Shown here: in pieces, positions 1 to 10,711 of the stretch | How positions within the stretch are numbered: the first letter of the stretch is position 1 | How the letters are laid out: each line of letters begins with the position of its first letter | Source of the DNA: Centrapalus pauciflorus | Lineage: Eukaryota > Streptophyta > Magnoliopsida > Asterales > Asteraceae | Direction: 5' to 3' | NCBI GenBank assembly: GCA_020465985.1 | Contig: JAANYP010000399.1 | Coordinates: forward strand, 62,001-126,000 | Length of the DNA stretch: 64,000 bases | The notes under the pieces: generated by a model | What the model was told of the DNA's origin: nothing | Databases searched by the model: none | The model's input: only the letters and a program-made list of their open reading frames with translations | Translations under genes and position numbers: made by a program

Positions 1-2456
1 AATTCCTTCACCTGACATTTGGGCAGTGTATTAAAGACCTTTAAGGTTCTTCTCAGATACTGAAGCCCATCTCTTCTTTTAAGTACAAACAGCTACAATT
101 CCCTGTCGAAAAACCAGCCAAGGATACCTCCTGACAGCTTTCCTGGATTTTGCAATTCCATTTTCTTCTTTACAGCAATCTCAGTCTTTTTCTCTTCCTT
201 TCTAAACCATAGCCTCATCATCTCTTCTTTCGATTGTTCCCTTTCAGCTGGATCAGCTTTTGATTCTTCTATAGATGCCAAGTTAAGCTCATCTAAGTCT
301 ATCACATTATGATCATTATTTACATATTGTTCAGTGACAGGCTGCTACGGGATCAACACCTCATCAACAACATCATCCTCATCTTCTTTAAATTCATCAT
401 CTGATTTCCAGTACACAACTTCTTCTGGGTTGAATTCCCCTTCCTCAAGATCTTCTTGATCTAATCCGAACTCGTCTTCATCATCAAGATCTATTAATGC
501 CTCAATCATCTCATGCTCAACATCTTTTGAAGCTGCAACTTCTCCCATACTTGACGAACTAGGCTCACCCTTAATGATTGTTTGCTGAGCAGTCTTTTGG
601 GAAAGATCTTCTAGCTCACCTTCTTATTGTGCATCTGGATCATCGCCTTCCTCATCGTCTCTCCTCACTCTCCTCAACTGATCATCCTTGCAGCTACTCT
701 CCCCCTGAGCTCATAGATCTTTCAATATATACTCAATGAGGGTCTGCATTGTCTGAATTTGTGCTTGTTGATCAGCCACAGTTGTTTTTAACTCGGCATT
801 CTCTTGATCCAATCGAGCATTGTGCTGCTGCAACTCTTTTACAGCCTGAGAGAGTTGGAATATTTGGACTGTTTGGAAGTCCACTTTTCCCTTCAACTCT
901 GTGAACCGCTGATTCTCTACGAATGAAGTCGAGGTAGATGGAATGGAGGTGGATGTAGATGGAGCTATGGAGCTATGGTTGATGATGATGAAGCAACAGG
1001 CAACACAGTTCGAGAAGGAGAAGTAAATGGAGCTCCCTGCATGAATCTACGCCTTTTAGCCCTATGCCTAGGAATGAGAGGAACTTCTTCTTCTTCTCCA
1101 AATTCAGACTCTTCGGTCTCTTCATCAACAAGTGTCGGACTTGTCGTTCTCCTTCTGCTAACAACTAGCCTCAATCCATATCTGCCAATTGTGATATCCA
1201 GATCTTCTGCTTCAGAACTTGATTCAGAATCTGACTCGAAGGAAGTCTCTACGTGACCTTCAGCCGGTGTCTGTCCCTAGCACATGCACTTTCTTATTCA
1301 GTCTGGACCTCTGTGTCTATAAATTCAGCATCAGAGGGCTGATATTCATCAATCTCCTTAAAAATGTCATGGAAATCAGCTGGAGGCTCTAAAACGTCTT
1401 GAACCAATTCTTCAGTAAAATTCTGCTCCGCAGCTGTTCCCTGAGCCCATATTTCCTCCAGAGTTTGCTCCCTCTGGTCGTATTATGTAGCCAACCTCGA
1501 TGGCCCAGCAGCTTCAGTAGCTAGCTGTGGACGGGAAGTACTTCTAGCAGCTGGAGCTCTTCTAGCCGGTGCTCTTTGCCTTTGTTGTTGTTGTTATTGC
1601 TGTTGCTGTTGTTGTTGTTGATGTTGTTGCTGCTGTGGAGCTTTACCAAACCAATCTTCACCCTTCGGGGCAACAAAATCTGGATCTAGGACTGCACCAA
1701 ACAGCGGTGCCACTTGGGGCCTGACCTGCTCAGCCCTTCGCGCATTATGGGTCTGACAGTCAGCAAATATGTGCTTATCGATCAAAGCCATGCCACTTTG
1801 ATCAGGACGTGGTGGCAAATTCGGCAAGAAATGGCGTATAATCATCTTGGCGAAGCGGGGATACATCAAGAATCGTTCCCTGATCGGAGCTGTGATTTGG
1901 TGCCCAAACTTTCCAAAAAACATCTCAGGAAAACTTAACTTCTTGTTGTACACCAACGCAATCAACACAGATTGCAATTTAGACACCATAGTGTCAAAAC
2001 CTGCCTTCTTAGGCGCGAAGCATACCATTATAACTTGAACTAGGTATCTCCATTGTCTAATCAGCCCACTTTTAACATATGATGCCTCCGTTATATCTTG
2101 GGCATACCCCATCCTCAAAAATGCAGCTTGCGAATGGGTAATGGAAAATCTATAGGGACAGCTTCTTGTTCCTCAGTGCCCAGCTGTAGAATCTGCCTCA
2201 ACATGTTAGCCGAAAACACTATTGGTTGAACTCCTACTCTTGTTCTCAGCACTGTAGGTGTAACCGAGCAGTGTACTTGAAGATGCTCCCAGAATTGTCG
2301 CACGTACGCCACAGTAATTTGTTAATTGTGGGTGAGTGCATAGGATACGCGAGACTGAGTCAGGAATTCAATCACCTGATGATAAGGTTGTGCCTCTGGC
2401 AATTGGAGATCCACTGCCATGACCATATTGTGCTTATTATAAAAAGCACGATCACC
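1..2456 (-). pseudogene. Extra ORF (aORF, env-like position) of Copia element 1, broken, runs off left edge
   Basis: Reading right to left, the translated pieces form one decayed protein. The start region at about 2456-2115 reads SYALTHN then VAYVRQFWEHLQV; next comes a globular part (2118-1594) with RMGYAQD, LIRQWRYLV and FLMYPRF, then a poly-Gln tract (about 1590-1640), basic and acidic stretches, a coiled-coil heptad segment (896-711) and acidic segments (548-345, 305-93). The KQFW/FLMYPRF-type core resembles hypothetical proteins carried by Copia elements in Asteraceae genomes; I know no function for it. The ORF lies downstream of RNase H in the same orientation, the place where Sireviruses carry an env-like gene. 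Frame changes and stops (for example near 2115 and after 1594) make it a pseudogene. The C-terminal end and 3' LTR lie outside the window. Confidence 0.7.
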
Positions 2457-2524
2457 CATATCTGCACACAAAATCATCAAACAAAATTAGTAATTAAAAA
2501 TAAAATGAATTTTGTTATTTTCAT

Positions 2525-3190
2525 ATTTGCACAACTTCGAACTTGCGTAACTTCGAAGTCCAACACATTCGAACTTAGACAAGATCGAGATTATTTAAAA
2601 CCATTTGAATTTAAAATAAAATCGAGATATATATTCGAACAAGACTGACTTCAAACTTATAGGTATTTCAACAAGTTCGAACTTTCTGACAAGTTCGAAC
2701 CTGAAGAACAAGTTAGAAGTCGGTCACATTCAACTTCGAAACTAAGATTTTAACCCTATTTGACTTGATCAATAGCATAATCTAGTCTTATTGTGTTCTA
2801 ATGGAAGTTTTGTATCATTTATTTGAAGTTTTATCTTTTAAAACTCGTGATTTTAAACCATCTAGTTTTAAATAATATAAACATCTAATAAGTTCGATTT
2901 TTGCCACAATAATGTCCTAAACTACGCTTACTTAGTATTATGATAAGTACTATACCTAAGTATAAGTTTATGTTCGAGAAATAAAGGCAAAACTTCGAGG
3001 AATAGGACGAAATTCGAAATCGGTATGTTCGAGATCGCCTGAGCACAAGTTCGAGAATACAAATTCGAGGGTAGGTGTCTTAAAGGAAGTACTGTTGACC
3101 TATTTATATCAACTACCTTCGAACTTAGCCTAAGTTCGAACTTCCTGACAAATTCGAAGTTAAGTTCGAATTTGTCTGAATTTCGAACTT
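2525..3190. repeat. Cluster of TTCGAA / TTCGAAC palindromic motifs
   Basis: TTCGAA, usually as AACTTCGAA or AAGTTCGAAC, recurs many times here, often preceded by CTGACAA (for example near 2677 and 3138). The same CTGACAAGTTCGA wording recurs in the 5' leader of this element (12572-12720). Dispersed short palindromes in non-coding parts are known for Sireviruses; a role in RNA packaging or regulation is inference. Confidence 0.65.
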
Positions 3191-3354
3191 AAGTGAAAAT
3201 TTTGAAAATCCTTGAATAAAATTCAACTTTTTCATATAACGGAATTTTACAAACTTTGCAAAATCATTCACACTAAGCAACAGATTTTCAGGCAATATTT
3301 GTTTCTACAACGAAAAACGCATCCTAGTAACTTTGACCTTTACTCTACTTAAGT

Positions 3355-3420
3355 TAAAATAAAATAAAATAAAATAAGATAAAATGAAATGAACTAAAAT
3401 AAAATAAAATAAAATAAAGT
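3355..3420. repeat. (AAAAT)n microsatellite
   Basis: Repeated AAAAT/AATAA pentamers with a few substitutions, inside the element-1 spacer. Confidence 0.85.
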
Positions 3421-3770
3421 AAGAATAAAACATAAACTACCCAAAAGTATTTCAAAAATTACGACCTATACTAACAGAAAATTTTTGCGAGAAAGTCAAA
3501 GAAGGTTCAATCAGATAGCGATGTCAAACACACTTTCAGTATTACACTTTCACGCTTAGGAATGTTTATTCCATTGGTTGTTTGTCGTGATATACATTCC
3601 AAGTTGATTGTCGCTATAATTTTCCCTTTAAACATTTAACACTTTGGAAAATCCCTTGGCCTTTTTATTTATCAAGAAACAACCTTACGTGTCCAATTCT
3701 TAGATATACTTCTATGATCAAGGCAGACACACAATGATTATAACTTTTCGGTATTGCAAATTTTCTTTAA

Positions 3771-3967
3771 AAGGCAAACGTCAGACACAGTTCTGTATTT
3801 ACATACAACAGAGTGTCTTAGTTTGCCTTGGAGTTCCTTTAAAGTTAGCAAGACAACAGTGAGAGCTTTGTACTTACGTACAACAAAGCGACTAATTTTG
3901 CTAACTTGAGTCAAAACAGAGGTGACTGGTCTGTACTTACGTACAACAAAGCGACTTGCTTTGACTC
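3771..3967 (-). other. Three consecutive stem-loops sharing a conserved loop
   Basis: Hairpin 1: AAGGCAAAC (3771-3779) pairs with GTTTGCCTT (3821-3829), with inner AGACAC/GTGTCT. Hairpin 2: AAGTTAGCAA (3842-3851) pairs with TTGCTAACTT (3898-3907), with inner GCTTTG/CAAAGC. Hairpin 3: GAGTCAAA (3908-3915) pairs with TTTGACTC (3960-3967). The outer stems differ in sequence, but hairpins 2 and 3 share TGTACTTACGTACAACAAAG in the loop side and hairpin 1 has a relative of it. On the element's sense strand the shared part reads TACGTAAGTA, close to a plant 5' splice site. Paired stems with unrelated sequences around one motif suggest selection on RNA structure while the element was active. Confidence 0.6.
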
Positions 3968-4514
3968 CCTCTTCTTTTCAAAAAATTATATTTTATTTTC
4001 TTTTAGATGTATTTTGATGTTGCTATACATCCCCCAGAAAATTTGCATACCTCATTCAGAATCATTGTCTGTATGTCTCTAACATAGAAAATAAGACCAT
4101 TTGGTCATACATCTAAGTTAGTTACACATATGACGTTTTCTTGATTATTTTATTAGCTGTTAGTATTTCCTTTGTGTATTATGCCTACCAACACATCAAA
4201 CAAGAAATTATAGATCACTTAGAGTTTATGGTGCATTATGTGTGAAAGTTTAACACTTGGAGTTTGTTTAGACTGCGCTAATTCTCATCACTTTGAACTT
4301 ATGAATCTAAGACTTGCCTCATTTTTCAATATTCTATTTTTTTTTTTTGAAATTTTTATGGTTTTATCTCTTTTTTTTGTCTTTTGTTTTTCATTTTAAC
4401 ATAAGCTAATAAGCTAACCTACTAAACTAAACAACTAAGTTACTATAAAAGGAAAGAAAAACCTACTAAACTATTAACTTACTTAAGAAGAAATGAAAAA
4501 CTACTAAGGTCAAG

Positions 4515-5100
4515 TTACCCTGGATTACGCATACCATTTAGTTGAACTAACAACTCAATGCGTGACTTATCAAAAGCTTTAGTTAATAGATCTGCATTAT
4601 TATCTTCCGTTGCCACTTTTACCAGGTTTATTAAATTTTTTTCAGCACAATCATGTATAAAATGATGTCTTATGTCTATGTGCTTTGTTTTACTGTGTTT
4701 AACTTGAATAGTAGTTATAGCAATTGTAGACTGATTCTCTATCCTAATGGGAGTATGAGTGTAAGTCAAACCGTAATCCCGCAATTATTGTTGTATCCAC
4801 AAAATCTGTGAACAACAACTACCAGCAGCTACATATTCGGCCTCGCACGTTGACACGCCTACCAAAGTCTGTTTCTTGCATTGCCAGCATACGAGCCTCC
4901 CTCCAAGGAACTGACAACCTCCAGTAGTTGATTTCTGGTTCAAGCTGCAACCACCATAGTCATAATCCGTGTATGCTTCTAATTCCAGTTCACCATCAGC
5001 GTGATACCAAAGTCCCAGCTTCGGATTTGACTTGAGGTATCTCAGAATCCGCTTAACGGCTTTCATATGCATTTCTTTCGTATTATCTTGAAACCTAACA
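4515..5100 (-). pseudogene. Copia RNase H remnant, element 1
   Basis: Two abutting minus-strand segments encode the end of Copia pol. The first (5100-4785) has the AVKRILRYLK and TDYDYGGC regions, then STTGGCQFLGG, and CEAEYVAAGSC near its end. The second (4784-4515) has HSKTKHIDIRHHFI and the terminal LLTKAFDKSR block. A stop separates the two. The upstream pol continues at 8738, because a solo LTR has inserted at 5101-5105. This domain would have degraded the RNA template during reverse transcription; the copy is dead. Confidence 0.9.
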
Positions 5101-5864
5101 CAAATTGTCACACCCCGTTACCCCGGTTGGCAACGAAGCGCGATGTCGCGGAAGCATAACCATAATCATAACGAACGACCACTATATGGACGTTTTTTTT
5201 AAAATACATCGTTAAAACTTTAAAATATAGCAATGTCTTACATAGTCTGATATGAAGAAAAAAAATACATTCGCACAATACAGAGATTTAATTACATAAT
5301 TAAAGTATCGAAAATAATGCAGCTAAATCTCCTTTAATTTTGAATATGCATGCGACTCAATGGATGCGGAAGATTGAAAGTAAATACGTCCGAAGGCACA
5401 CTTGCCTTAATTTCCTAAAAATACACGCTAAAATACATCAACAAAAATTGTTGGTGAGCTCATAGGTTTACACGTAAATCTGACTTGTATGGACAACAAC
5501 AGTATAGTTTGAATTTATAAAATCATAAATTCCATGTTATGTATTACATATAAACCATCATGCAACCGAAGCTTAATTAAAATGAGTTTGCCCTGTGCAG
5601 TATTCCCATACGTAATACCGTGTGTTAAATATATATGCACTCGATGTTAGCTGATCTGAACTAACCCGAATGGGGGACATGACTCCCGATAGATCTATCC
5701 AGAATATATTCACGCTTACAAATAAATGCAATTAACGGTTCATGATATAAGGGCGGATAAAATGCTATTTGGCGTAAGTTAATGGATGACGCACCGGGTG
5801 AGTTTAATCGAGCCCTAAATGATAATAGGGACTTAATATCTCTAATATATGATAATTTGTATAT

Positions 5865-7215
5865 GAGTAAATTACACGAATGGTCCTTGTGGTTTGGGTG
5901 TTTTTGCGGTTATCGTCCCTCAAAGTTTTTTTTTACAGCATTGGTCCAAAAAATGCAAACCTTTCACACAAATGGTCCCTGCCGTTAATTTAGCCGTTAG
6001 GCCAGTTAAGTGACAAGGGCATTTCTGTCATTTTTCATCCGAGGGACCATTTCTGTAATTTTTTATAGATTATCTTTTTTTGTTTAATTAATTTTCTATC
6101 TGATTTATCCTTTCTTCATCTTTGTTATTTTTTATGTAATTATCATGTTCATCCCTCCTCTTTGGGGTAGAAGAAGTTTCTTCATAACCGCCTCTCTCCA
6201 TTCCTTAATTCCCAATTTTTAATTCCTTCATCATCTTTCCATCTAATCCTAAATCATTCATATACCTAATTTCACATCACGTATCTATATAATCATGCCC
6301 CCTACCCTCTCTCTCTCTCTCTGGTTCCTGCAATTCTTTCAAGCAAACGGTGAAGGTAATTTGTTGTGTAAGTATTCGTCTACATGTATGGTGTTTTCAT
6401 CATTTTTACTAATTTTTAGTTGGTTTTGCAGAAGAACCAAAACAACAACAATGCGAAGGAGGAGGATGACAGCAACGGTAGTGGAAAGAAGCCGAAAGCT
6501 ACTAGTGTCACAGTGGTGTTCTTAAAAATGACTTGCACTGCGAAGGTTGCGCTGGTAGAGTCGTCAAAGCAGTTCGTACTCTTGATGGTAATCTCACGTA
6601 TTTTGTTACCCATTTCTTCGGCAGAGTGTGAGGATTGGTGACAGTGAGTTGAACAAACTCACGGTGATCAGTCACCTTCATCCAGCGGCACTCAAGCACA
6701 CGGTTGAGGAAAAAACATAGAAAAAGGTGGAGGTCGTCTCTCCGACAACCAAAAAACCAACAACGGCGACAACACCACTCAATCCGGCGGCGGAGGAGAA
6801 TAAAAAGAAATAATAAAAACCACCTCAGCAGGATCAACAACGGGAAGAATTAAAGCAGACATGATCTGATCTACAGATGAAAGTAGAAGCATAAAAAACA
6901 GCAGAATTAAAACAGATGAAGAAAGAAGAAAGAAGAAAGAGGATAGGGTTTTGAGTTTTGACACACAAAAAGAAAGGATAATAAGATAGAAAATAAAAAA
7001 AAAAGATAATCTATAAAAAAATTACAGAAATGGTCCCTCAGATGAAAAATAACGAAATTACCCTTGTCACTTAACTGGCCTAACGGCTAAATTTAACGGC
7101 AGGGACCATTTGTGTGAAAGGTTTGCATTTTTTGGACCAATGGTGTAAAAAAAACTTTGAGGGACGAAAACTGCAAAAACCCCCAAACCACAGGGACCAT
7201 TCGTGTAATTTACTC
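5865..7215 (+). mobile_element. Mutator-like (Pack-MULE type) TIR element carrying host gene sequence
   Basis: Long imperfect terminal inverted repeats of about 240 bp (5865 to about 6115, and about 6973-7215) start GAGTAAATTACACGAATGG at both ends and contain the same blocks in inverse order (GGTCCCTG, AAATGCAAACC, GACAAGGG). The interior is not transposase but a captured gene fragment (next entry). The 9 bp on either side (TTTGTATAT and TATAAATAT) match only partly, so the target duplication has decayed or the end is slightly misplaced. Long TIRs plus captured exons fit Mutator-like Pack elements. Confidence 0.75.
6340..6806 (+). pseudogene. Captured HIPP-like (heavy-metal-associated HMA domain) gene fragment
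   Basis: A GT...AG intron (6356-6431) precedes an exon encoding KNQNNNN, an acidic stretch and KKPKATSVTVV. After a frame shift near 6515-6520 the sequence continues as LKNDLHCEGCAGRVVKAVR, with the CEGC metal-binding motif at 6539-6550 (the CxxC of HMA domains). After a likely short second intron (about 6567-6625) come GDSELNKLTV and VEEKT, a stop at 6709-6711, then KKVEVVSPTTKKP. This order (linker, HMA beta-alpha-beta fold, Lys/Pro-rich tail) is that of heavy-metal-associated isoprenylated plant proteins. The frameshift and stop show it is not a working gene, and no CaaX end is seen. Confidence 0.75.
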
Positions 7216-8737
7216 TATAAATATTTATAAATTTTTATGTCTTAAATCATCCAACATTACAAGTTTATAAATAAAACCCACTTAAAACGTCAAGTTTATA
7301 TATATAATTTTCCAGCTTTTTTGGACGTTTTTCGACCTACTTTGAGGCTGTTTTTGACCAAGCTCCAAAACGTTTTAGGCTTTGGTTTTCTAGGACATTA
7401 AACTACTACATACAAAGGATTTTTAAAATTAAGAACGGCCATTTTTCGAGATGTTTAGGTTAGGGAAAAAGCTTGTTGAAAACCCTATGTTGGCCATTTT
7501 TGAGGTGTCAAACTTTCGGTTTCCCAAATAATTTCTGGAGGTCTAAAACTCCGAAATAAATTATGAAAACTTCCAGATCTATAATTAAGACATATATCTA
7601 AGTTTTGAAACAAGAATCAACTCATTTCGTTAAGTTATGAATTAGTTATGATTTTTCAAAGTCGATATAAAGTTTCTACTGAAAATCCGCAGTTTATAAA
7701 CTTGAAATAACTTATGATTCTTGTTGTTTATTCAAAGACTACTTGTATACAAGTTATAAAACACATACATATTACTTGTTTTCATAATATTAACACTTTT
7801 ATGATGTGTTTATATATTCATAAACACATTTAAAGAAACAAGTTAAAAACAAAAACTAGAAACTTATAAACTTGAGTTTTTATGAAACTTGTTGTTGTTG
7901 GTGATTATATATATTATGCAAGACTTATATAAATATAAATATAAGATGAAATAAGCTAGAATTTACTTACTTTGATGTATTTTGAGTATGAAATTGAGAA
8001 GAAGTTGGAACTTTTGCAAGATTTGGACCAAGAACACTTGAATTTCACTAAGAACACTTGAATGAAAATGTTTGTAGTGGGTCTGTGTGTGGGATCCGGT
8101 TTTTATAGAGAAGAAAGAAGAGTTTTGGTGTGAAAATAATGAAAGGGAAGCTCCCTATTTATAGGCAAAGTCTTGGTCTTTCAAATGGAGGTTGAGTGCA
8201 CACTTGGTTGAATTGAAAGAGAATGGTGAAATGAAAGGGAATGGAGGAAGGAGATTTGATGTAGATGGTGCATGGTCTTCTTAATATAAAATTGAAAATC
8301 AAGTGTGTGTATCTATGTGTACTATGAGGGCTGGCCTTAAGGCCATTACTATGGTATATTTCCATTTTTTTGTATAAATGTATTTATAAATGTATTCTTG
8401 TATTTCCTTTTTCTTGTAAATTCATAAATACTTTTGGATGAATTGTTTTAGTCTTGCATAATTAATGTTAAGTAATTGTATTAGTGTATGATTAGTGTCA
8501 CTAATCACAATTTAATTATGTACTTAGTTGAATTAATCCCTTATATCGTAAATCGATCGGATTAATTGATTTCGCGATTCATCGCACCGATGAATTTGAT
8601 TCTAATTGAGTTGAATTTTCTAATAAACATTGTTAATCACCTTGATTAATTTCTAATGACCACTGATTAGGTTATAATTGGCTATTAAATACAGATTAGG
8701 TCGTAGATGCTAACCTGGTTTAATGCCGGATGTTACA

Positions 8738-9142
8738 CAAATACACACAGCAAACATAACGTTTGGTCTAGAAGCAGTTAAATACATGAGTGACCCGATC
8801 ATGACCCGATATAGAGTCGGATCCACATCAGTATGACTTTTTGTACCCGGTCCGAGATTGTGATTCACATGAATCGGAGTACTGAAGTGAGCGGTCAACT
8901 ATGTTCCTTCCATCCTGAAGTGCTCCAGAAAATGGTAGACATACTTCATCTGATGGATAAACATGCCCTCCTTCCTTTGTTCAACTTGTAAACCCAGAAA
9001 GAAGTTTAACTCTCCCATAGCACTCATCTCAAACATTGACTTCATAACCTTCCCAAAATCTTTACACTTCTGTTCGTCTGATGACCCAAAATGATGTCAT
9101 CCACGTACACTTGTACCAAGATAAAGTCTTCTCCCTTTCTCT
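8738..9142 (-). pseudogene. Copia reverse transcriptase 3' remnant, element 1
   Basis: Minus-strand translation gives a YVDD active-site box (about 9096-9107), followed by the FEMSAMGELNFFLGL block, HQMKYV, and GSLMYLTASRPNVMFAV ending at the solo-LTR junction. Frame breaks are present. The first half of RT (fingers and palm before YVDD) is missing: integrase-linked sequence at 9143 jumps straight to the region just before YVDD, so an internal deletion has removed several hundred bases. Confidence 0.85.
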
Positions 9143-10525
9143 TCACGAAAAATGTACTATCAATAACTCAGGTTCATAATCTGTTGGAGACCCAACTTCT
9201 ATTGTTGTAGGCTCAGAAGTTGATGGAATGCTTGTCTTTGGAAAACCTTGATTGTCGTCATTCAGGCTTAATGACGAGAAGTCATCCTCCATTGTGCCTG
9301 CATGTCCACTAACAGGTATGTTAAATGATTCATACAATGAATCATAATCATATAACCATTCAAGACCTGTTTGGGGTTCATGTGAATAACTTGTAACATC
9401 AATGTTAAACACAATTTCAACCGTACCGTTTGTCTTGTTAAAAACCCTTTTGTTTGGTGAATTCGGCACATAACCTAGGAAATATCCTTCATCAGCCTTT
9501 TCACCAAACATAGGTTGATGTTCTGTATTCAATAAAGTACACGGTACCCCAAACGGTTCAAAGCCTGTTAGATTAGGTGGTCTTTTTTTTCAGAACATCA
9601 TAACAGGTTTTGTTCAGTGACTTGACAGTAAGGACCTGGCTTAAAACATGACATGCGGTATTCACTGCCTCCCCCCAAAACATGGTAGGAAGCTTCGAAT
9701 CCGAGAGCATGGTCCTTGCTGCCTCAATCAGAGTCCTGTTCTTATGTTCTGCCACCCCATTTTGTTGTGGCTCATATGGTGCACTAAACTGATGCACTAT
9801 GCCTTTGGATAGGTAATATACATCAATTACTGTGTTTTTAAATTCAGTTCCATTATCACTCCTGACACGTTTTACCCTCGTCCCGTAGGAATTTTCGACT
9901 TTGTCTAATAACCCAATCAACTTTCCAGCAGTTTCGTCCTTAGTACCTAAAAGGAAAACCCATGAAAAACATGCGTAATCATCAGTGATAACTAAAAAAT
10001 ACAAACTACCACCTATACTCTTTTATTTATAGGACCGGAGAGATCCATATGCAGCAAATCGAAGGTGGAAGCTATCGAGTTCTGAGTCTTTGAGTTGTGT
10101 GACTCCTTGTGTTGTTTGCCTTTCTTGAACGGTACACATTTGTCATCGAACTGAAAACTCTTCAGTGGGATACCTTGCACCAGACCATGTTTGATTATGT
10201 AGTTCATTTTCCTTAGGTGCAAGTGTGTTATCCGTTTGTGCCATAAAATGGATTCTGACTCTGAAGCTTTGGATAGAAGACATATTGTTCTCATCGACGA
10301 GTCCGATTTGTTCATGTCAATCATGTACAAATCATTCTTCCTTGTGGCTCTCATCATTATCCACTCTTCAGGTACTTTAAATCCTAGTTTCAGCACTAAC
10401 GCCTCAGTATCCGTAAAAATTACTGAGTTCTTCGTATCACAGATTTGAGATACACTAATGAGATTGTGATCAAGTTTATCAACATGGTAAACTTGATCAA
10501 GTGTGATAGTCCCATTAGTGACCAC
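9143..10525 (-). pseudogene. Copia pre-integrase and integrase, element 1
   Basis: 10525-10013 encodes the gag-pre-integrase region and the zinc-binding part (LWHKRITHLHLRKM). The second half of the HHCC finger reads CVPFKKGKQH, with Phe where the second Cys is expected. 10004-9573 is the catalytic core with ITDDYACFSW, RSDNGTEF and PQQNGVAEHKNRT, supplying the second Asp and the Glu of the DDE triad. 9532-9143 is the C-terminal part with GYFLGYVPNSPNKRVFN. A stop and a frame change near 10005-10015 and a further frame change near 9550 break it. Confidence 0.9.
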
Positions 10526-10711
10526 TACAGTACAAGTGATGTGTCCTCCCTTGTTCCCAGCGAATGATACGAATCCCTTGTTCCTTCCCCTTGAAGTGTG
10601 TGAGTAGACTCCTTTCCCCAGTCATGTGCCTAGAGCAATCAGCCAATCACTGTCGACGAACCACTTGTTGTTCAGACCTGTAGTTAGCTCCTTCACATGA
10701 AAGAAAACAAG
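10526..10711 (-). pseudogene. Degenerate Copia protease region, element 1
   Basis: Between gag and integrase the minus strand reads NNKWFVDSDWLIA, where a Copia aspartic protease would have WxxDSG; the catalytic triplet is changed to DSD and an internal stop follows. The downstream flap-side sequence (GNKGGHITC) is still recognisable. The protease would have cut the gag-pol polyprotein; this copy cannot. Confidence 0.65.

Larger units (their letters stand above)
2457..4514 (-). other. Non-coding spacer between pol and the extra ORF of Copia element 1
   Basis: About 2 kb with no sustained reading frame, lying between the RNase H remnant and the extra ORF in element orientation. It holds a cluster of TTCGAA palindromes, an (AAAAT)n run and three consecutive hairpins, each described separately. 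A spacer of similar size and position occurs in element 2 (19695-21676), so it looks like an architectural part of these elements and not random insertion. Confidence 0.6.
5106..8737. mobile_element. Gypsy-type solo LTR inserted in Copia pol (TSD CAAAT), with nested Pack-MULE
   Basis: The segment begins TGTCACACCCCG and ends CGGATGTTACA, with CAAAT directly repeated at 5101-5105 and 8738-8742. The Copia reading frame resumes across it. No gag or pol sequence lies inside and no second LTR is seen, so this is one LTR left after unequal recombination. Net of the nested 1,351-bp element it is about 2.28 kb. Such long LTRs with TGTCACACC ends are usual in the Tekay/Del chromovirus lineage; that lineage call is inference. 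A second solo LTR with related ends lies at 47014-48905. Confidence 0.85.

Noticed and set aside
6295..6840. Several short frames on both strands inside the Pack-MULE as separate genes
   Set aside because: Only one frame path matches a known domain (HMA/HIPP); the others overlap it out of frame.
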